Source of the DNA: Domibacillus tundrae
GTDB lineage: Bacteria; Bacillota; Bacilli; Bacillales; Domibacillaceae
Reading direction: 5' to 3'
NCBI RefSeq assembly: GCF_000970675.1
Contig: NZ_LAJA01000004.1
Location: forward strand, 62,001 to 126,000
DNA length: 64,000 nucleotides
The translations under genes were made by a program, and so were the position numbers. Positions 22,750 through 32,839 of the stretch are shown here, in pieces. How positions within the stretch are numbered: the stretch's first letter is position 1; every line of letters starts with the position of its first letter. The notes under the pieces are model-generated. The model had not been told where the DNA came from and made no database searches. It worked only from the letters and a program-made list of their open reading frames with translations.

Positions 22750-22918
22750 ATGACTGCTTTTTTTGCCTGCAATTGATTTTCTTCTTTTCAACACACTTTA
22801 TTGTGTTAAAATAATGCTATTATCAGTATCAAGATACTTTTTTCAACATTCACTTTTATTCAACACTGTATCTGTATACAAAAAGATGAACTTTTTATTC
22901 TGGAAGGGGAAGATTTAC
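22750..22918 (+). promoter_or_regulatory. asd upstream region with TTCAACA heptamers
   Basis: No terminator is visible after dpaB. The segment has an inverted repeat AACACA/TGTGTT near 22790-22807 and three copies of TTCAACA at 22787, 22842 and 22859. A separate vegetative promoter for asd-dapG-dapA is expected because lysine and cell-wall synthesis cannot depend on SigK. A TAAAAT box at 22807 is a candidate -10, but I cannot place a good -35. Confidence 0.35.
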
Positions 22919-23971
22919 ATGAGTAACAAAGGTTTTCACGTAGCCGTCGTCGGTGCGACGGGAGCGGTCGGACAGCAAATGCTAAAAACATTGGAAGAGC
23001 GCAATTTCCCGATTAAGACGTTGACGCTTCTTTCATCCGCCCGTTCAGCGGGAAAAACCGTTTCTTTTAGAGGCGAGGATGTAACAATTCAAGAAGCAAA
23101 GCCGGAAAGCTTTGAAGGCATTGACATTGCCTTGTTTTCGGCGGGTGGAAGTGTATCTGAAGCGCTCGCACCAGAAGCGGCGAAACGCGGTGCTGTCGTC
23201 ATTGATAATACTAGCGCATTCCGTATGCATCCAGATGTGCCACTTGTAGTGCCCGAAGTGAATAAAGAAGATTTGCGCAATCATAACGGCATCATCGCCA
23301 ATCCAAATTGTTCAACGATTCAAATGCTTGTGGCGCTTGAGCCGATCCGTCAGGCTTACGGCCTGAAAAAAGTAATCGTTTCTACCTACCAGGCAGTATC
23401 GGGTGCAGGAGCTAAAGCAGTTGAAGAACTTTACAGACAAACAAAAGCAATTGTAAATAATGAGCCTTTCGAACCGCAAATTTTGCCGGTTGGCAGCGAT
23501 AAAAAGCATTATCAAATTGCATTTAATGCAATTCCGCAAATTGATAAATTTCAGGACAACGGCTTCACATATGAAGAAATGAAAATGATTAATGAAACGA
23601 AAAAAATTATGCATATGGAAGACCTTTCGGTAGCGGCAACGTGTGTTCGTCTGCCAATTGCGACAGGTCATTCTGAATCTCTTTACATTGAAACAGAAAA
23701 AGGCGGCTTGACAGCAGCCGACATTCAAGGATTGCTAAAAGATGCACCAGGTGTTGTGCTTCAAGATAATCCATCTGAACAAATTTATCCGATGCCGGCA
23801 GATTGCGTCGGCAAAAATGATACATTTGTCGGACGGATCCGTAAAGATCTTGATACAGATAATGGTTTCCATATGTGGGTTGTTTCTGATAATCTGTTAA
23901 AGGGAGCAGCTTGGAATTCTGTGCAGATCGCTGAAACGTTAATCGAGATGGGGATTGTCACAGAAAAATAA
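22919..23971 (+). CDS. asd: Aspartate-semialdehyde dehydrogenase
   Basis: Reduces aspartyl phosphate to the semialdehyde, the branch point to lysine, diaminopimelate, threonine and methionine. ATG at 22919 is chosen by GGAAGGGGAAG upstream and homology of [20 protein letters not shown]; the longer open frame before it is not used. About 350 residues. The catalytic cysteine C131 lies in [10 protein letters not shown]. Confidence 0.97.
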   Translation: MSNKGFHVAVVGATGAVGQQMLKTLEERNFPIKTLTLLSSARSAGKTVSFRGEDVTIQEAKPESFEGIDIALFSAGGSVSEALAPEAAKRGAVVIDNTSAFRMHPDVPLVVPEVNKEDLRNHNGIIANPNCSTIQMLVALEPIRQAYGLKKVIVSTYQAVSGAGAKAVEELYRQTKAIVNNEPFEPQILPVGSDKKHYQIAFNAIPQIDKFQDNGFTYEEMKMINETKKIMHMEDLSVAATCVRLPIATGHSESLYIETEKGGLTAADIQGLLKDAPGVVLQDNPSEQIYPMPADCVGKNDTFVGRIRKDLDTDNGFHMWVVSDNLLKGAAWNSVQIAETLIEMGIVTEK

Positions 23972-24012
23972 GCCGGCTGCCACCTCCTAATCGAGAAAGC
24001 CAGGTGTAAAGT

Positions 24013-25209
24013 GTGAACATTATCGTTCAAAAATTCGGCGGCACCTCTGTACGTGATGAACAGTCACGGCTGAGCGCGCTGGTTCATGTACAGCGCGCAG
24101 TCCGCGAAGGATATAAAGTCGTTGTTGTGGTCTCTGCAATGGGGCGAAAAGGCGATCCGTATGCGACGGATACGCTTCTTTCGCTTGCCGGAAGCGGAGG
24201 CGGCATGCTGACGAAACGAGAAACCGATTTGCTCATGTCAACGGGCGAGCTTATTTCCAGCCTCGTTTTTTCGGCTATGCTGAAAGAAAACGGTTTGTCG
24301 TCTGTCGCATTGACAGGCGGTCAAGCCGGTTTTGTCACAGATCATGATCATATGAACGCCAAAATTGTCGAAATAGAACCTGCCAGATTGCTCAAGGAAT
24401 TTGAAGCCTGTGACGTCGTTGTCGTTGCAGGATTTCAAGGTGCATCTAAAGCAGGCGAGGTGACGACGCTGGGGCGGGGCGGCAGCGATACGTCGGCGGC
24501 TGCGCTCGGTGCGGCGCTGCAGGCAGATTTTATCGATATCTTCACAGATGTAAACGGCATTATGACGGCAGATCCGCGGATTGCTCAAAATGCGCGGCCA
24601 TTATCCGTTGTCACGTATACAGAAGTATGCAATATGGCGTACCAAGGAGCGAAAGTGATTCATCCGCGTGCAGTGGAAATTGCGATGCAGGCGAAAGTGC
24701 CGCTGCGCATTCGGTCTACGTATTCAGATGAAACCGGCACGCTTGTAACGTCTTCACCGGATGAAAATCGAGGATCTGATACGCGGGATCGGCTCGTAAC
24801 GGGCATTGCCCATGTGACCGGCATCACACGTGTGAGAGTGCAGACAGGGGAACAAGCGCATATTTTTCAATTGATGGCGGCGGAAGGGATCAGTGTTGAC
24901 TTTATTAATATTTCTGAAGATCGTGTTACATACACGATTGCTGATTCCGATGTTCCAAAAGCGAAACAATGTTTAGAAGAAAGCGGTTATACACCGATTA
25001 TTGACCCGGAGTGTGCAAAGGTATCGGTTGTTGGAGCCGGCATGACGGGTGTGCCAGGAGTTACATCAAAAATTGTTTCGGCGCTGGCCGCCCAGGGAAT
25101 TAATATTATGCAGTCGGCTGACAGTCATACGACGATCTGGGTTCTTGTGAAAGAAGAACAGATGCCGGCTGCTGTTAATGCACTGCACGATACATTTTTA
25201 CTTCAATAA
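24013..25209 (+). CDS. dapG: Aspartokinase I
   Basis: Phosphorylates aspartate; in Bacillus the DapG isozyme is the diaminopimelate-sensitive one. It is 398 residues with the kinase motif VQKFGGTSV at the N-terminus, GRGGSDTSAAALGAAL in the middle and two ACT domains in the C-terminal third. The GTG start at 24013 follows AGGTGTAAA. Context between asd and dapA fixes the isozyme assignment. Confidence 0.94.
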   Translation: MNIIVQKFGGTSVRDEQSRLSALVHVQRAVREGYKVVVVVSAMGRKGDPYATDTLLSLAGSGGGMLTKRETDLLMSTGELISSLVFSAMLKENGLSSVALTGGQAGFVTDHDHMNAKIVEIEPARLLKEFEACDVVVVAGFQGASKAGEVTTLGRGGSDTSAAALGAALQADFIDIFTDVNGIMTADPRIAQNARPLSVVTYTEVCNMAYQGAKVIHPRAVEIAMQAKVPLRIRSTYSDETGTLVTSSPDENRGSDTRDRLVTGIAHVTGITRVRVQTGEQAHIFQLMAAEGISVDFINISEDRVTYTIADSDVPKAKQCLEESGYTPIIDPECAKVSVVGAGMTGVPGVTSKIVSALAAQGINIMQSADSHTTIWVLVKEEQMPAAVNALHDTFLLQ

Positions 25210-25263
25210 ATAAACGAATAGGCTGAATAGATTTAGGAAGCCGGAATTAGGAGACGATTGCAT

Positions 25264-26130
25264 ATGATTTCTTTCGGCCGGTTATCGACGGCAATGGTGA
25301 CGCCGTTTGACTCAAAAGGAAACATTGATTTCGACAAAACAACTCAACTGATTGAACATTTAATTCAAAGCGGTACGGACTCGCTCGTCGTAGCAGGCAC
25401 GACCGGCGAATCACCGACCCTTACAGCTGAAGAAAAAATTGCGCTTTTCCGTCATACTGTAAAAGTGGTAAATGGCCGCATTCCAGTCATTGCCGGCACA
25501 GGAAGCAATAACACAAGGGCGTCAATTGAACTGTCCAAAAAAGCGGAGGCAGAAGGCGTAGACGCGATTATGCTTGTTGCCCCGTATTACAATAAGCCGA
25601 GCCAGGAAGGGTTATTTCAGCACTTTAAAATCATTGCGGAATCAACAAAACTTCCAGTGATGATTTATAACATTCCAGGCAGGACTTCCGTTTTAATTGA
25701 TCCAAAAACGACGATCCGCCTGGCGAATGAAGTACCGAATATTATGGCGACGAAAGAAGCAAGCGGCAGTATAGACATCATTACGGAAATCATTGCAAAT
25801 ACCGAAGATGACTTTCTCGTATACAGCGGTGATGATGGCCTGACACTGCCTATTCTTTCCATCGGAGGAACGGGTATTGTTTCAGTGGCGTCTCATGTGG
25901 CAGGCAATGAAATGAAAGAAATGGTGAACGCCTTTTTAATTGGCGATGTACAGACGGCTGCATCTATTCATCAACGCCTTCTTCCGCTTTTCCGAGGGCT
26001 GTTTGCTGCACCAAACCCGGTGCCGGTTAAAACGGCGCTTCAGATGAAAGGATTGGATGTCGGCGGCGTCCGCTTGCCGCTCATTCCATTAACAGAAGAT
26101 GAACGGACCATATTGTCTACACTGCTTTAA
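25264..26130 (+). CDS. dapA: 4-hydroxy-tetrahydrodipicolinate synthase
   Basis: Condenses aspartate semialdehyde with pyruvate and supplies both lysine/DAP and the DPA made by DpaAB. The ATG at 25264 gives MISFGRLSTAMVTPFD like B. subtilis; an in-frame TTG at 25258 is also possible. The Schiff-base lysine is K164 in MATKEASGS, and the GTTGESPTL loop is intact. 288 residues. A strong terminator follows. Confidence 0.96.
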   Translation: MISFGRLSTAMVTPFDSKGNIDFDKTTQLIEHLIQSGTDSLVVAGTTGESPTLTAEEKIALFRHTVKVVNGRIPVIAGTGSNNTRASIELSKKAEAEGVDAIMLVAPYYNKPSQEGLFQHFKIIAESTKLPVMIYNIPGRTSVLIDPKTTIRLANEVPNIMATKEASGSIDIITEIIANTEDDFLVYSGDDGLTLPILSIGGTGIVSVASHVAGNEMKEMVNAFLIGDVQTAASIHQRLLPLFRGLFAAPNPVPVKTALQMKGLDVGGVRLPLIPLTEDERTILSTLL

Positions 26131-26180
26131 AAGAAAGCCGGTTTTGCAGACTTACTGCAAAAACCGGCCTTTCTTATTTT
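26131..26180 (+). terminator. Rho-independent terminator after dapA
   Basis: AAGAAAGCCGGTTTTGCAG pairs with CTGCAAAAACCGGCCTTTCTT, a long stem with a T-rich tail. Confidence 0.85.
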
Positions 26181-26190
26181 GAGACAGTAT

Positions 26191-26418
26191 CCAGCTCCAA
26201 GCGCCATCAAGGCCCGCACGATGCGGGTCACAAAAGCGTTGCGACGATGCGGATGATGAATGCCATAGGACGTGGCAGATTTGAAGCGCCGCGGCACAAT
26301 GACGAGTCTTTAGCTTTTATTCCTTGGCATAAGCCCAGCCCTTCTGGAGGCAAAAAAGCGCCTCCAGAAGGGCTCGTCTTATGCTTGTCGCCGATAAACG
26401 GGCGCATTGCGCTTTTCT
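26191..26418 (+). repeat. Interspersed repeat copy A (plus orientation)
   Basis: Runs from CCAGCTCCAAGCGCCATCA to CTTATGCTTGTCGCCGATAA and CGGGCGCATTGCGCTTTTCT. It contains the GTCACAAAAGCGTTGCGACG module and a perfect hairpin of CCCTTCTGGAGGC with its complement around AAAAAA. It is flanked by AGTAT on both sides (26186-26190 and 26426-26430), a possible target duplication. Confidence 0.75.
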
Positions 26419-26429
26419 GAAAGATAGTA

Positions 26430-26459
26430 TTGGCTTTCATTTTCTCCATCGCTTATAAT
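26430..26459 (+). promoter_or_regulatory. SigA promoter for rnjB
   Basis: TTGGCT (26430-26435), an 18-base spacer and TATAAT (26454-26459), 48 bases before the start codon and just after repeat copy A. Confidence 0.7.
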
Positions 26460-26507
26460 AGACGTAATGTGTGGATCGGGTTTCTTAAATGTTTAGGAGG
26501 AAATAAT

Positions 26508-28175
26508 GTGAGCAAGAGAACAAACGAGTTAATTAAAATCATTCCGCTCGGTGGAGTTGGAGAAATCGGGAAAAACATGACAGTAGTGGAAGTGGATCAA
26601 GATATTTTCGTGATCGATTCCGGTCTCATGTTTCCTGAGAACGAAATGCTCGGCATTGACATTGTCATTCCGGATATAACGTACTTGGAGGAAAACAAAG
26701 AACGGGTAAAAGGTATTTTCCTTACACACGGTCATGAAGACGCACTTGGATCGCTCGGATATGTACTGAAAAAAGTGCAGGCACCTGTGTATGGAACGAA
26801 ACTGACGCTGGCACTTGCGAAAATGCGCCTGCGTGAAGAAAACGTGAAAGAAGACGTGAAATTTTACAATGTTCACTCAGAGTCAAAACTGCGGTTTGAT
26901 CATGCGGACGTGACATTTTTCCGGACGACGCACAGCATTCCAGATTCAGTCGGCGTAGCGATTCATACGTCAGAAGGCGCGATTGTGCATACCGGTGAAT
27001 TTAAATTTGATCAAAGTGCGAAAGGTCATTATGCACCCGACATCAGTAAAATGGCGGCCCTTGGCAAAAATGGCGTCTTCGCATTGCTTTCTGATTCTAC
27101 AGAAGCAGAGCGTCCGGGTTATACGACGTCAGAAGCGGTCATCGCTTCACAATTGTCTGATGCGTTTCACTCTGCCAATGGGCGGATTATCGTATCGCTG
27201 TTTGCGTCCAATTTGATTCGGATGCAGCAAGTATTTGATGCAGCTTATGAAAATGGCCGTAAAGTAGCCGTAAGCGGAAAAAGCATTCAGCGTGTCAATG
27301 ACATTGCGATCCGCCTTGGCTATTTGCATGTAGAAGAAGATATTTTAATTAATTTAAATGAAATCAGCAAACATGCGGACCATGAAGTCGTTATTTTAGC
27401 AACTGGCGTGCAAGGTGAGCCGATCGAAGCGCTTCAAAAAATGGCGAAAGGAACAAACCGCCATGTGAAGATTAAAGAAGGTGATACGGTGCTGATTACA
27501 GCGACTCCTTCAGCTGGTTTGGAAATTCTTATGGCGAAAACTGTCAACTTGCTTTACCGTGCCGGTGCGAATGTGTTAACAGGCAGCCGTCGTGTCCACG
27601 TTTCGGGACATGGGTCGCAGGAAGACTTGAAATTTATGCTGAACTTAATGAAACCAACTTATTTTATCCCGGTTCAAGGCGAATACCGCATGCTGAAAGC
27701 CCATAAAAAGCTTGCCCAAATGACAGGTGTTCCAGAAGAAAACATTTATATTCCGGAAAAAGGCGATGTTATTGAATTTAAAAATGGGCAAATGCGCCCG
27801 GCTGGCCGTGTCACAGCGGGTAATGTGCTCATTGATGGAATCGGTGTTGGAGATGTTGGGAATATCGTTCTGCGTGACCGGAAGCTGTTGTCGCAAGATG
27901 GGATTTTCACCGTGGTTATCACGTTAAGCAAAAAACAAAAGAAAATTGTAGCAGGACCAGAAATTATTTCACGGGGCTTTGTTTACATGCGAGAGTCGGA
28001 AAAACTCATTGACGATTCCGTCAAGCTTGTGGCAAGCATTGTCGAAAAAAATCTGGCGGGTGAAACATTCGAATGGTCAGGTATTAAACAAGATATTCGT
28101 GATCAGCTTAATTCGTTTCTGCATGAAAAAACAAAACGCCGTCCGATGATCCTGCCGATCATTATGGAAGTATAA
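26508..28175 (+). CDS. rnjB: Ribonuclease J2
   Basis: Metallo-beta-lactamase/beta-CASP ribonuclease that forms a complex with RNase J1. GTG at 26508 follows AGGAGGAAATAAT and gives 555 residues, the B. subtilis RnjB length. The zinc motif reads HGHEDA at residues 74-79, where J1 has HGHEDH; loss of the last histidine is typical of J2 and predicts weak or no catalysis. HVSGHGSQEEL-type and C-terminal KTKRRPMILPIIMEV segments are conserved. The usual neighbour tepA is missing. Confidence 0.92.
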   Translation: MSKRTNELIKIIPLGGVGEIGKNMTVVEVDQDIFVIDSGLMFPENEMLGIDIVIPDITYLEENKERVKGIFLTHGHEDALGSLGYVLKKVQAPVYGTKLTLALAKMRLREENVKEDVKFYNVHSESKLRFDHADVTFFRTTHSIPDSVGVAIHTSEGAIVHTGEFKFDQSAKGHYAPDISKMAALGKNGVFALLSDSTEAERPGYTTSEAVIASQLSDAFHSANGRIIVSLFASNLIRMQQVFDAAYENGRKVAVSGKSIQRVNDIAIRLGYLHVEEDILINLNEISKHADHEVVILATGVQGEPIEALQKMAKGTNRHVKIKEGDTVLITATPSAGLEILMAKTVNLLYRAGANVLTGSRRVHVSGHGSQEDLKFMLNLMKPTYFIPVQGEYRMLKAHKKLAQMTGVPEENIYIPEKGDVIEFKNGQMRPAGRVTAGNVLIDGIGVGDVGNIVLRDRKLLSQDGIFTVVITLSKKQKKIVAGPEIISRGFVYMRESEKLIDDSVKLVASIVEKNLAGETFEWSGIKQDIRDQLNSFLHEKTKRRPMILPIIMEV

Positions 28176-28204
28176 ACGCTCGTATGTTCCCATGTGTCGA
28201 TACA

Positions 28205-28213
28205 TGATATAAT
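28205..28213 (+). promoter_or_regulatory. Extended -10 promoter upstream of spoIIIE
   Basis: TGATATAAT fits the TGnTATAAT extended -10 consensus; the -35 region is poor. Transcripts would start inside the palindrome that follows. Confidence 0.4.
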
Positions 28214-28215
28214 GT

Positions 28216-28241
28216 GAAAGCAGCCAGTACTGGCTGCTTTC
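28216..28241. terminator. 26-bp perfect palindrome between rnjB and spoIIIE
   Basis: GAAAGCAGCCAG is followed, after TA, by its exact reverse complement, then AATTGTTT. It could end rnjB transcription, though the T-tract is weak, or act as an operator on the promoter it abuts. Confidence 0.5.
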
Positions 28242-28277
28242 AATTGTTTAAAGATCATAAAGGTTAGGGTGAACGAC

Positions 28278-30560
28278 GTGGCACAAAAAAAACGAAAACA
28301 ACCGGTCCGGCGCCGGACAAATAAAGAAAAAAAACGAATCGACTCGCTGAAAATTCAAGGAGCTGGGGCACTTTTGCTCGCTCTTAGTGCGATCGGTCTT
28401 GTCGGTACTGGAGCAGCGGGGGAAATCATAAAAGGAGCGGCTTCTTTTTTCTTTGGCACCCTTTATGTGATTGGTCTGCTCGGACTTGCTGGCATGGCGC
28501 TTTATATGATCGTCAAAAGAGAGCAGCCGCCTATTTGGAAACACAAGATAGCCGGACTACTATTTATTATTGCGAGTCTGCTTGTGTTTCTGCATATCCG
28601 GTTATTTGTTAATCCGTCAGAAGGAACGAATTACACTGCTGAAACGTGGCTGCTTTATAAAGGAAGCATTTCAGGTATTCAGGATGCAGACGTTGGAGGC
28701 GGAATGATTGGCGGGTCGTTGTTTCACTTGTTTTTTTTCCTTTTCGGCCGCCCGGGTACATGGATTTTCATGCTTATGCTGTTTGCTGCAGGCATTGCCC
28801 TGATTGGTGGAAAGCCACTTATTGAAAAAGCTGTTCATGCCATGATGTTGTCAGGTGAAAAACTGAACGAATCATGGCAGCAATTAAAAGAACGATGGTC
28901 AGAGCGAAAAGAAGAAAAAAAACGAGAGCAGCCTGACAAAGAAAAAACGGCAGCGATGATGGAACCAGCGCCCGATTTTCAAGAAGACGTGATATCACCT
29001 GAACCCGTACCTGTCATTTCAAGCTTTGCTGAAAAAGCATATAAAGATGAACCGGCTGCAGCACCGAAAAAAAAGGAAACGGAAGCAGCGAAAGAAACAG
29101 AGCCAGCTGTTTTATCCTTTACAGAAGAAGAGAATACAGACTATCAGCTGCCGCCTTCTTCCATTTTACAAAAGCCGCAGCAAGCGGATCAAAGCAATGA
29201 AAAAAAACACATTCAAAAAAATGCTCAAAAGCTCGAAAAAACTTTCCAGAGCTTTGGAGTGAAAGCGAAAGTGACACAAATTCACCTTGGACCGGCTGTA
29301 ACGAAATATGAGGTACTTCCTGATACAGGTGTAAAAGTAAGCAAAATTGTTGGATTGACCGATGACCTCGCGCTGGCATTGGCAGCAAAAGATATTCGTA
29401 TGGAAGCGCCGATACCGGGAAAATCTGCCATCGGGATTGAAGTGCCGAATGCCGAGGTGGCGATGGTCAGCTTCCGTGAAGTAATTGAAGCAAAACAGAA
29501 TGAGAAAAAGGAATCGAAGCTGCTGGCAGCGCTCGGGCGTGACATTACCGGCGAAGCAATCTCAGCCGAGCTGAATAAAATGCCGCATTTACTTGTTGCC
29601 GGTGCGACCGGAAGCGGAAAAAGTGTGTGTATTAATGGTATTATTACAAGTATTTTAATGCGGGCCAAACCGCATGAAGTCAAAATGATGATGATTGATC
29701 CGAAGATGGTGGAGCTAAATGTCTATAACGGTATTCCCCACCTGTTGGCCCCTGTTGTAACCGATCCAAAGAAAGCATCACAGGCATTGAAAAAAGTTGT
29801 GGGGGAAATGGAGCGGCGGTATGATTTATTTTCTCATACAGGGACGCGCAACATTGAAGGCTACAATGGACACGTGACAAAACATAATAATGAAACAGGT
29901 GAAAAGCAGCCGCATTTGCCGTACATTGTTGTTATTGTGGACGAGCTGGCGGACTTAATGATGGTTGCATCAAGTGACGTGGAAGATTCAATTACACGGC
30001 TTGCCCAAATGGCCCGTGCGGCCGGTATCCATTTGATCATTGCGACGCAGCGGCCATCCGTTGATGTCATTACAGGGATCATTAAAGCGAATATTCCGTC
30101 GCGTATCGCGTTTTCTGTTTCATCTGCAACAGATTCCCGGACGATTCTTGACATGGGTGGAGCTGAGAAATTGCTTGGCCGTGGAGATATGTTGTTTTAT
30201 CCTTCGGGGGCTGTAAAACCGGTTCGGGTGCAGGGGGCCTTTTTGTCTGATGAAGAAGTAGAGGACGTCGTTAATTTTGTTATCTCGCAGCAAAAAGCGC
30301 AATATCAGGAAGAGATGATTCCGGATGACATTCCAGAAACGACTGGCCAGTCAGAAGATGAACTATATGACGACGCCGTTCAGCTTATTTCAGAAATGCA
30401 GACAGCATCCGTATCGATGCTGCAGCGGCGCTTCCGAATTGGCTATAGCCGGGCAGCACGTTTAATCGATGAGATGGAAATGAAAGGTGTGATTGGTCCA
30501 TATGAAGGTAGCAAGCCACGGACCGTCCTCATTCCAAAACCATCTGATGAGTCAATGTAA
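28278..30560 (+). CDS. spoIIIE: DNA translocase SpoIIIE (FtsK family)
   Basis: Pumps the chromosome into the forespore and clears DNA from division septa. About 760 residues. The N-terminal quarter has four membrane helices, followed by a charged, low-complexity linker (about 200-320). The alpha-beta motor has Walker [12 protein letters not shown] and Walker [12 protein letters not shown], and a C-terminal winged-helix gamma domain follows ([20 protein letters not shown]). The GTG at 28278 is preferred over GTG 28269 because AGGGTGA lies six bases upstream. Confidence 0.95.
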   Translation: MAQKKRKQPVRRRTNKEKKRIDSLKIQGAGALLLALSAIGLVGTGAAGEIIKGAASFFFGTLYVIGLLGLAGMALYMIVKREQPPIWKHKIAGLLFIIASLLVFLHIRLFVNPSEGTNYTAETWLLYKGSISGIQDADVGGGMIGGSLFHLFFFLFGRPGTWIFMLMLFAAGIALIGGKPLIEKAVHAMMLSGEKLNESWQQLKERWSERKEEKKREQPDKEKTAAMMEPAPDFQEDVISPEPVPVISSFAEKAYKDEPAAAPKKKETEAAKETEPAVLSFTEEENTDYQLPPSSILQKPQQADQSNEKKHIQKNAQKLEKTFQSFGVKAKVTQIHLGPAVTKYEVLPDTGVKVSKIVGLTDDLALALAAKDIRMEAPIPGKSAIGIEVPNAEVAMVSFREVIEAKQNEKKESKLLAALGRDITGEAISAELNKMPHLLVAGATGSGKSVCINGIITSILMRAKPHEVKMMMIDPKMVELNVYNGIPHLLAPVVTDPKKASQALKKVVGEMERRYDLFSHTGTRNIEGYNGHVTKHNNETGEKQPHLPYIVVIVDELADLMMVASSDVEDSITRLAQMARAAGIHLIIATQRPSVDVITGIIKANIPSRIAFSVSSATDSRTILDMGGAEKLLGRGDMLFYPSGAVKPVRVQGAFLSDEEVEDVVNFVISQQKAQYQEEMIPDDIPETTGQSEDELYDDAVQLISEMQTASVSMLQRRFRIGYSRAARLIDEMEMKGVIGPYEGSKPRTVLIPKPSDESM

Positions 30561-30590
30561 AAAGAACAGCTTCGTGCTGTTCTTTTTTTT
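30561..30590 (+). terminator. Rho-independent terminator after spoIIIE
   Basis: AAAGAACAGC pairs with GCTGTTCTTT around TTCGT, followed by a run of T. Confidence 0.9.
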
Positions 30591-30772
30591 GGAAATTTTT
30601 TTGCAGCTTGTTCATCTATAGGTAAGCGATTTCAACCATTTTATTGTTTTAGTTGTATAATGATACGGAAAGGAGAATATTTAATTAATTGATTGTTTTT
30701 TCGATCAAATATTATCTTTTCAATTATTTAAAAAAATGATATGTTAAATGAAATTAGCGTAAATGTTAAACC

Positions 30773-30784
30773 TCAGAGGTCTGA
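30773..30784. promoter_or_regulatory. Palindromic operator candidate upstream of the GntR gene
   Basis: TCAGAGGTCTGA has 5-base arms TCAGA/TCTGA around GG, 40 bases before the ymfC start. GntR regulators often bind such short palindromes at their own promoter. A TATAAT box lies at 30656-30661, leaving a long AT-rich leader; the rest of the 260-base gap shows nothing clear. Confidence 0.35.
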
Positions 30785-30823
30785 TGTCTCATACGAATGA
30801 AATGAAAAGGTGGTGATGAGTCC

Positions 30824-31549
30824 ATGTCCATAAAGCAGGATAACCGACATTTATACCTACAAGTAATTGACCGGCTGAAAAAAGACATCGAAGAAGGAGT
30901 CTACAAAGAAAAAGAAAAGCTTCCTTCTGAATTTGAACTCGCAAAACAGCTCGGTGTGAGTCGCGCGACACTTCGAGAAGCGCTCCGTATACTCGAAGAA
31001 GAAAATGTGATAATTAGGCGCCACGGTGTCGGCACTTTTGTTCATTCCAAGCCATTATTTATGTCTGGAATTGAACAATTGATCAGTGTCACGGACATGA
31101 TTGTAAATGCAGGTATGGAACCGGGCACCATCTTTCTTTCGTCCGCTGTGATGCAGGCGACTGAGGAGGATGCACGCCGACTAACGTGTGCGCCGGACGC
31201 GGAACTGATGGTCATTGAGCGGGTTCGTACTGCTAACGGAGCACCTGTTGTGTATTGTATTGATAAAATACCAAAAGCGTTATTCCCAGGGCAGTTTGAT
31301 GCTGGACAGGAGTCGTTGTTCACTTTATTCGATGAACAGGCAGTACACCTCATTTCTCATGCCGTCGCTGATATTAAGCCGTACGGCTGGCATGAAAAAG
31401 TGTCACCGATTCTTGAGTGTGAACCCGAAACAGCACTCCTTGCGCTCAAACAGCTTCACTACACGATGGAAGATGTTCCTGTACTATACTCTATGAATTA
31501 TTTCCGTGCGGACAAGTTCAGTTTTCACGTATTGCGCAGACGTATGTAG
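30824..31549 (+). CDS. ymfC: GntR/HutC-family transcriptional regulator
   Basis: 241 residues, the length of B. subtilis YmfC. The N-terminal winged helix shows [25 protein letters not shown] and the beta-wing RRHGVGTFV. The C-terminal UTRA-like ligand domain has [21 protein letters not shown]. It precedes the nupNOPQ transporter genes and is likely to control them or itself; the ligand is unknown. Confidence 0.88.
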   Translation: MSIKQDNRHLYLQVIDRLKKDIEEGVYKEKEKLPSEFELAKQLGVSRATLREALRILEEENVIIRRHGVGTFVHSKPLFMSGIEQLISVTDMIVNAGMEPGTIFLSSAVMQATEEDARRLTCAPDAELMVIERVRTANGAPVVYCIDKIPKALFPGQFDAGQESLFTLFDEQAVHLISHAVADIKPYGWHEKVSPILECEPETALLALKQLHYTMEDVPVLYSMNYFRADKFSFHVLRRRM

Positions 31550-31595
31550 GACAAGCATTCACGTTAATTAAACTATTTGTAGGGGGCGTAAATAA

Positions 31596-32684
31596 ATGGA
31601 AAAACGTAAATTTGGTTTTGTGATGTCCATGGTTCTGGCAGCAGGCACGATTTTAGGTGCTTGTGGCGGCGGGGCAGAGGAAGAAGCAACTGACAATGGC
31701 GGCAGCGGCGAAGAAACGGACAAGTTCACCGTTGCAATGGTAACAGATGTCGGCGGCGTTGACGATAAGTCATTCAACCAATCTGCCTGGGAAGGACTGC
31801 AGGCGTTCGGTGAAGAAAATGGGCTCAAAAAAGGAACAGACGGCTACGACTACATTCAATCAAAAAGTGATGCCGATTATAAAACAAACTTAAACACAGC
31901 GGTACGAAACGAATTTGATTTAACATATGGAATTGGATACAAGCTAAAACCGGCCATTGAAGAAGTGGCAAAACAACGGACAGAAAGCCAGTTTGCAATC
32001 GTCGATGACGTCGTTGAGGGGCTTGATAATGTAACAAGCATTACGTTTAAAGAACATGAAGGCTCATTCCTTGTTGGTGTGGTAGCAGGTCTTCAAACAA
32101 AATCAAACAAAATCGGCTTTATCGGCGGGATTGAAAGTGACTTGATCAACAAATTCGCGGGCGGTTTTGAAGCAGGTGTTAAAGCCGTTAATCCAGATGC
32201 GGATGTAACAATTGAGTTTGCAGGTGCGTTCGATAAAGCGGACAAAGGCCAGCAAATGGCATCAGCTATGTACTCTTCTGGCATTGATATTATTTATCAT
32301 GCAGCTGGCGGCACAGGAAATGGTGTATTTGCAGAAGCGAAAAGCTTAAAAGAAACAGCTCCGGAAAAAGAAGTATGGGTTATCGGTGTTGACCGTGACC
32401 AGTCAGAAGAAGGAAAAGTAACAGTAAACGGCGAAGAAATGAACGTAACGTTGACATCAATGGTTAAACGTGTTGACCTTGCTGTACAAGATGTTGCGAC
32501 AAAAGCGATGAACGACGAATTCCCTGGCGGCGAAGTAATTGAGTATGGTCTTGAAGCGGAAGGTGTCAGCATTGCACCAACACAAGATAATTTGTCAGAA
32601 GAATCAATTGCAGCAGTTGAAGAATGGACTACAAAAATTAAAAATGGTGAAGTGGAAGTGCCAACTGTACCAGGCAAAAATTAA
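31596..32684 (+). CDS. nupN: BMP-family lipoprotein, nucleoside ABC transporter binding protein
   Basis: Secreted lipoprotein with a signal peptide and lipobox LGAC (cysteine near residue 23), then an acidic Gly-rich linker. The Bmp domain shows [20 protein letters not shown] and [13 protein letters not shown], typical of purine nucleoside receptors. Length 362, close to NupN of B. subtilis. ATG at 31596 follows GTAGGGGGCG. A terminator follows, so the binding protein is probably made in excess over the ATPase and permeases. Confidence 0.85.
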   Translation: MEKRKFGFVMSMVLAAGTILGACGGGAEEEATDNGGSGEETDKFTVAMVTDVGGVDDKSFNQSAWEGLQAFGEENGLKKGTDGYDYIQSKSDADYKTNLNTAVRNEFDLTYGIGYKLKPAIEEVAKQRTESQFAIVDDVVEGLDNVTSITFKEHEGSFLVGVVAGLQTKSNKIGFIGGIESDLINKFAGGFEAGVKAVNPDADVTIEFAGAFDKADKGQQMASAMYSSGIDIIYHAAGGTGNGVFAEAKSLKETAPEKEVWVIGVDRDQSEEGKVTVNGEEMNVTLTSMVKRVDLAVQDVATKAMNDEFPGGEVIEYGLEAEGVSIAPTQDNLSEESIAAVEEWTTKIKNGEVEVPTVPGKN

Positions 32685-32696
32685 TTAATATAATAG

Positions 32697-32727
32697 GATG
32701 CCGGTTTGCAGGCCGGCATCTGTTTTT
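32697..32727 (+). terminator. Terminator between nupN and nupO
   Basis: GATGCCGG pairs with CCGGCATC, then TGTTTTT. Partial readthrough would set the ratio of receptor to transporter. Confidence 0.75.
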
Positions 32728-32839
32728 AAAAATGACGGGAGTGCAGGGAAACTGTACTGCCTTGATTTTTAAAATTTTTTTGTTTATAAGGTCAGACATC
32801 CTACAGGAGCATAAACACTTTTATAAAGGAGTGAGAAAC

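Noticed and set aside
22763-22918. N-terminal extension of asd
   Set aside because: The extra 52 residues run through AT-rich regulatory DNA, and homology begins at the ATG at 22919 with a good ribosome site.
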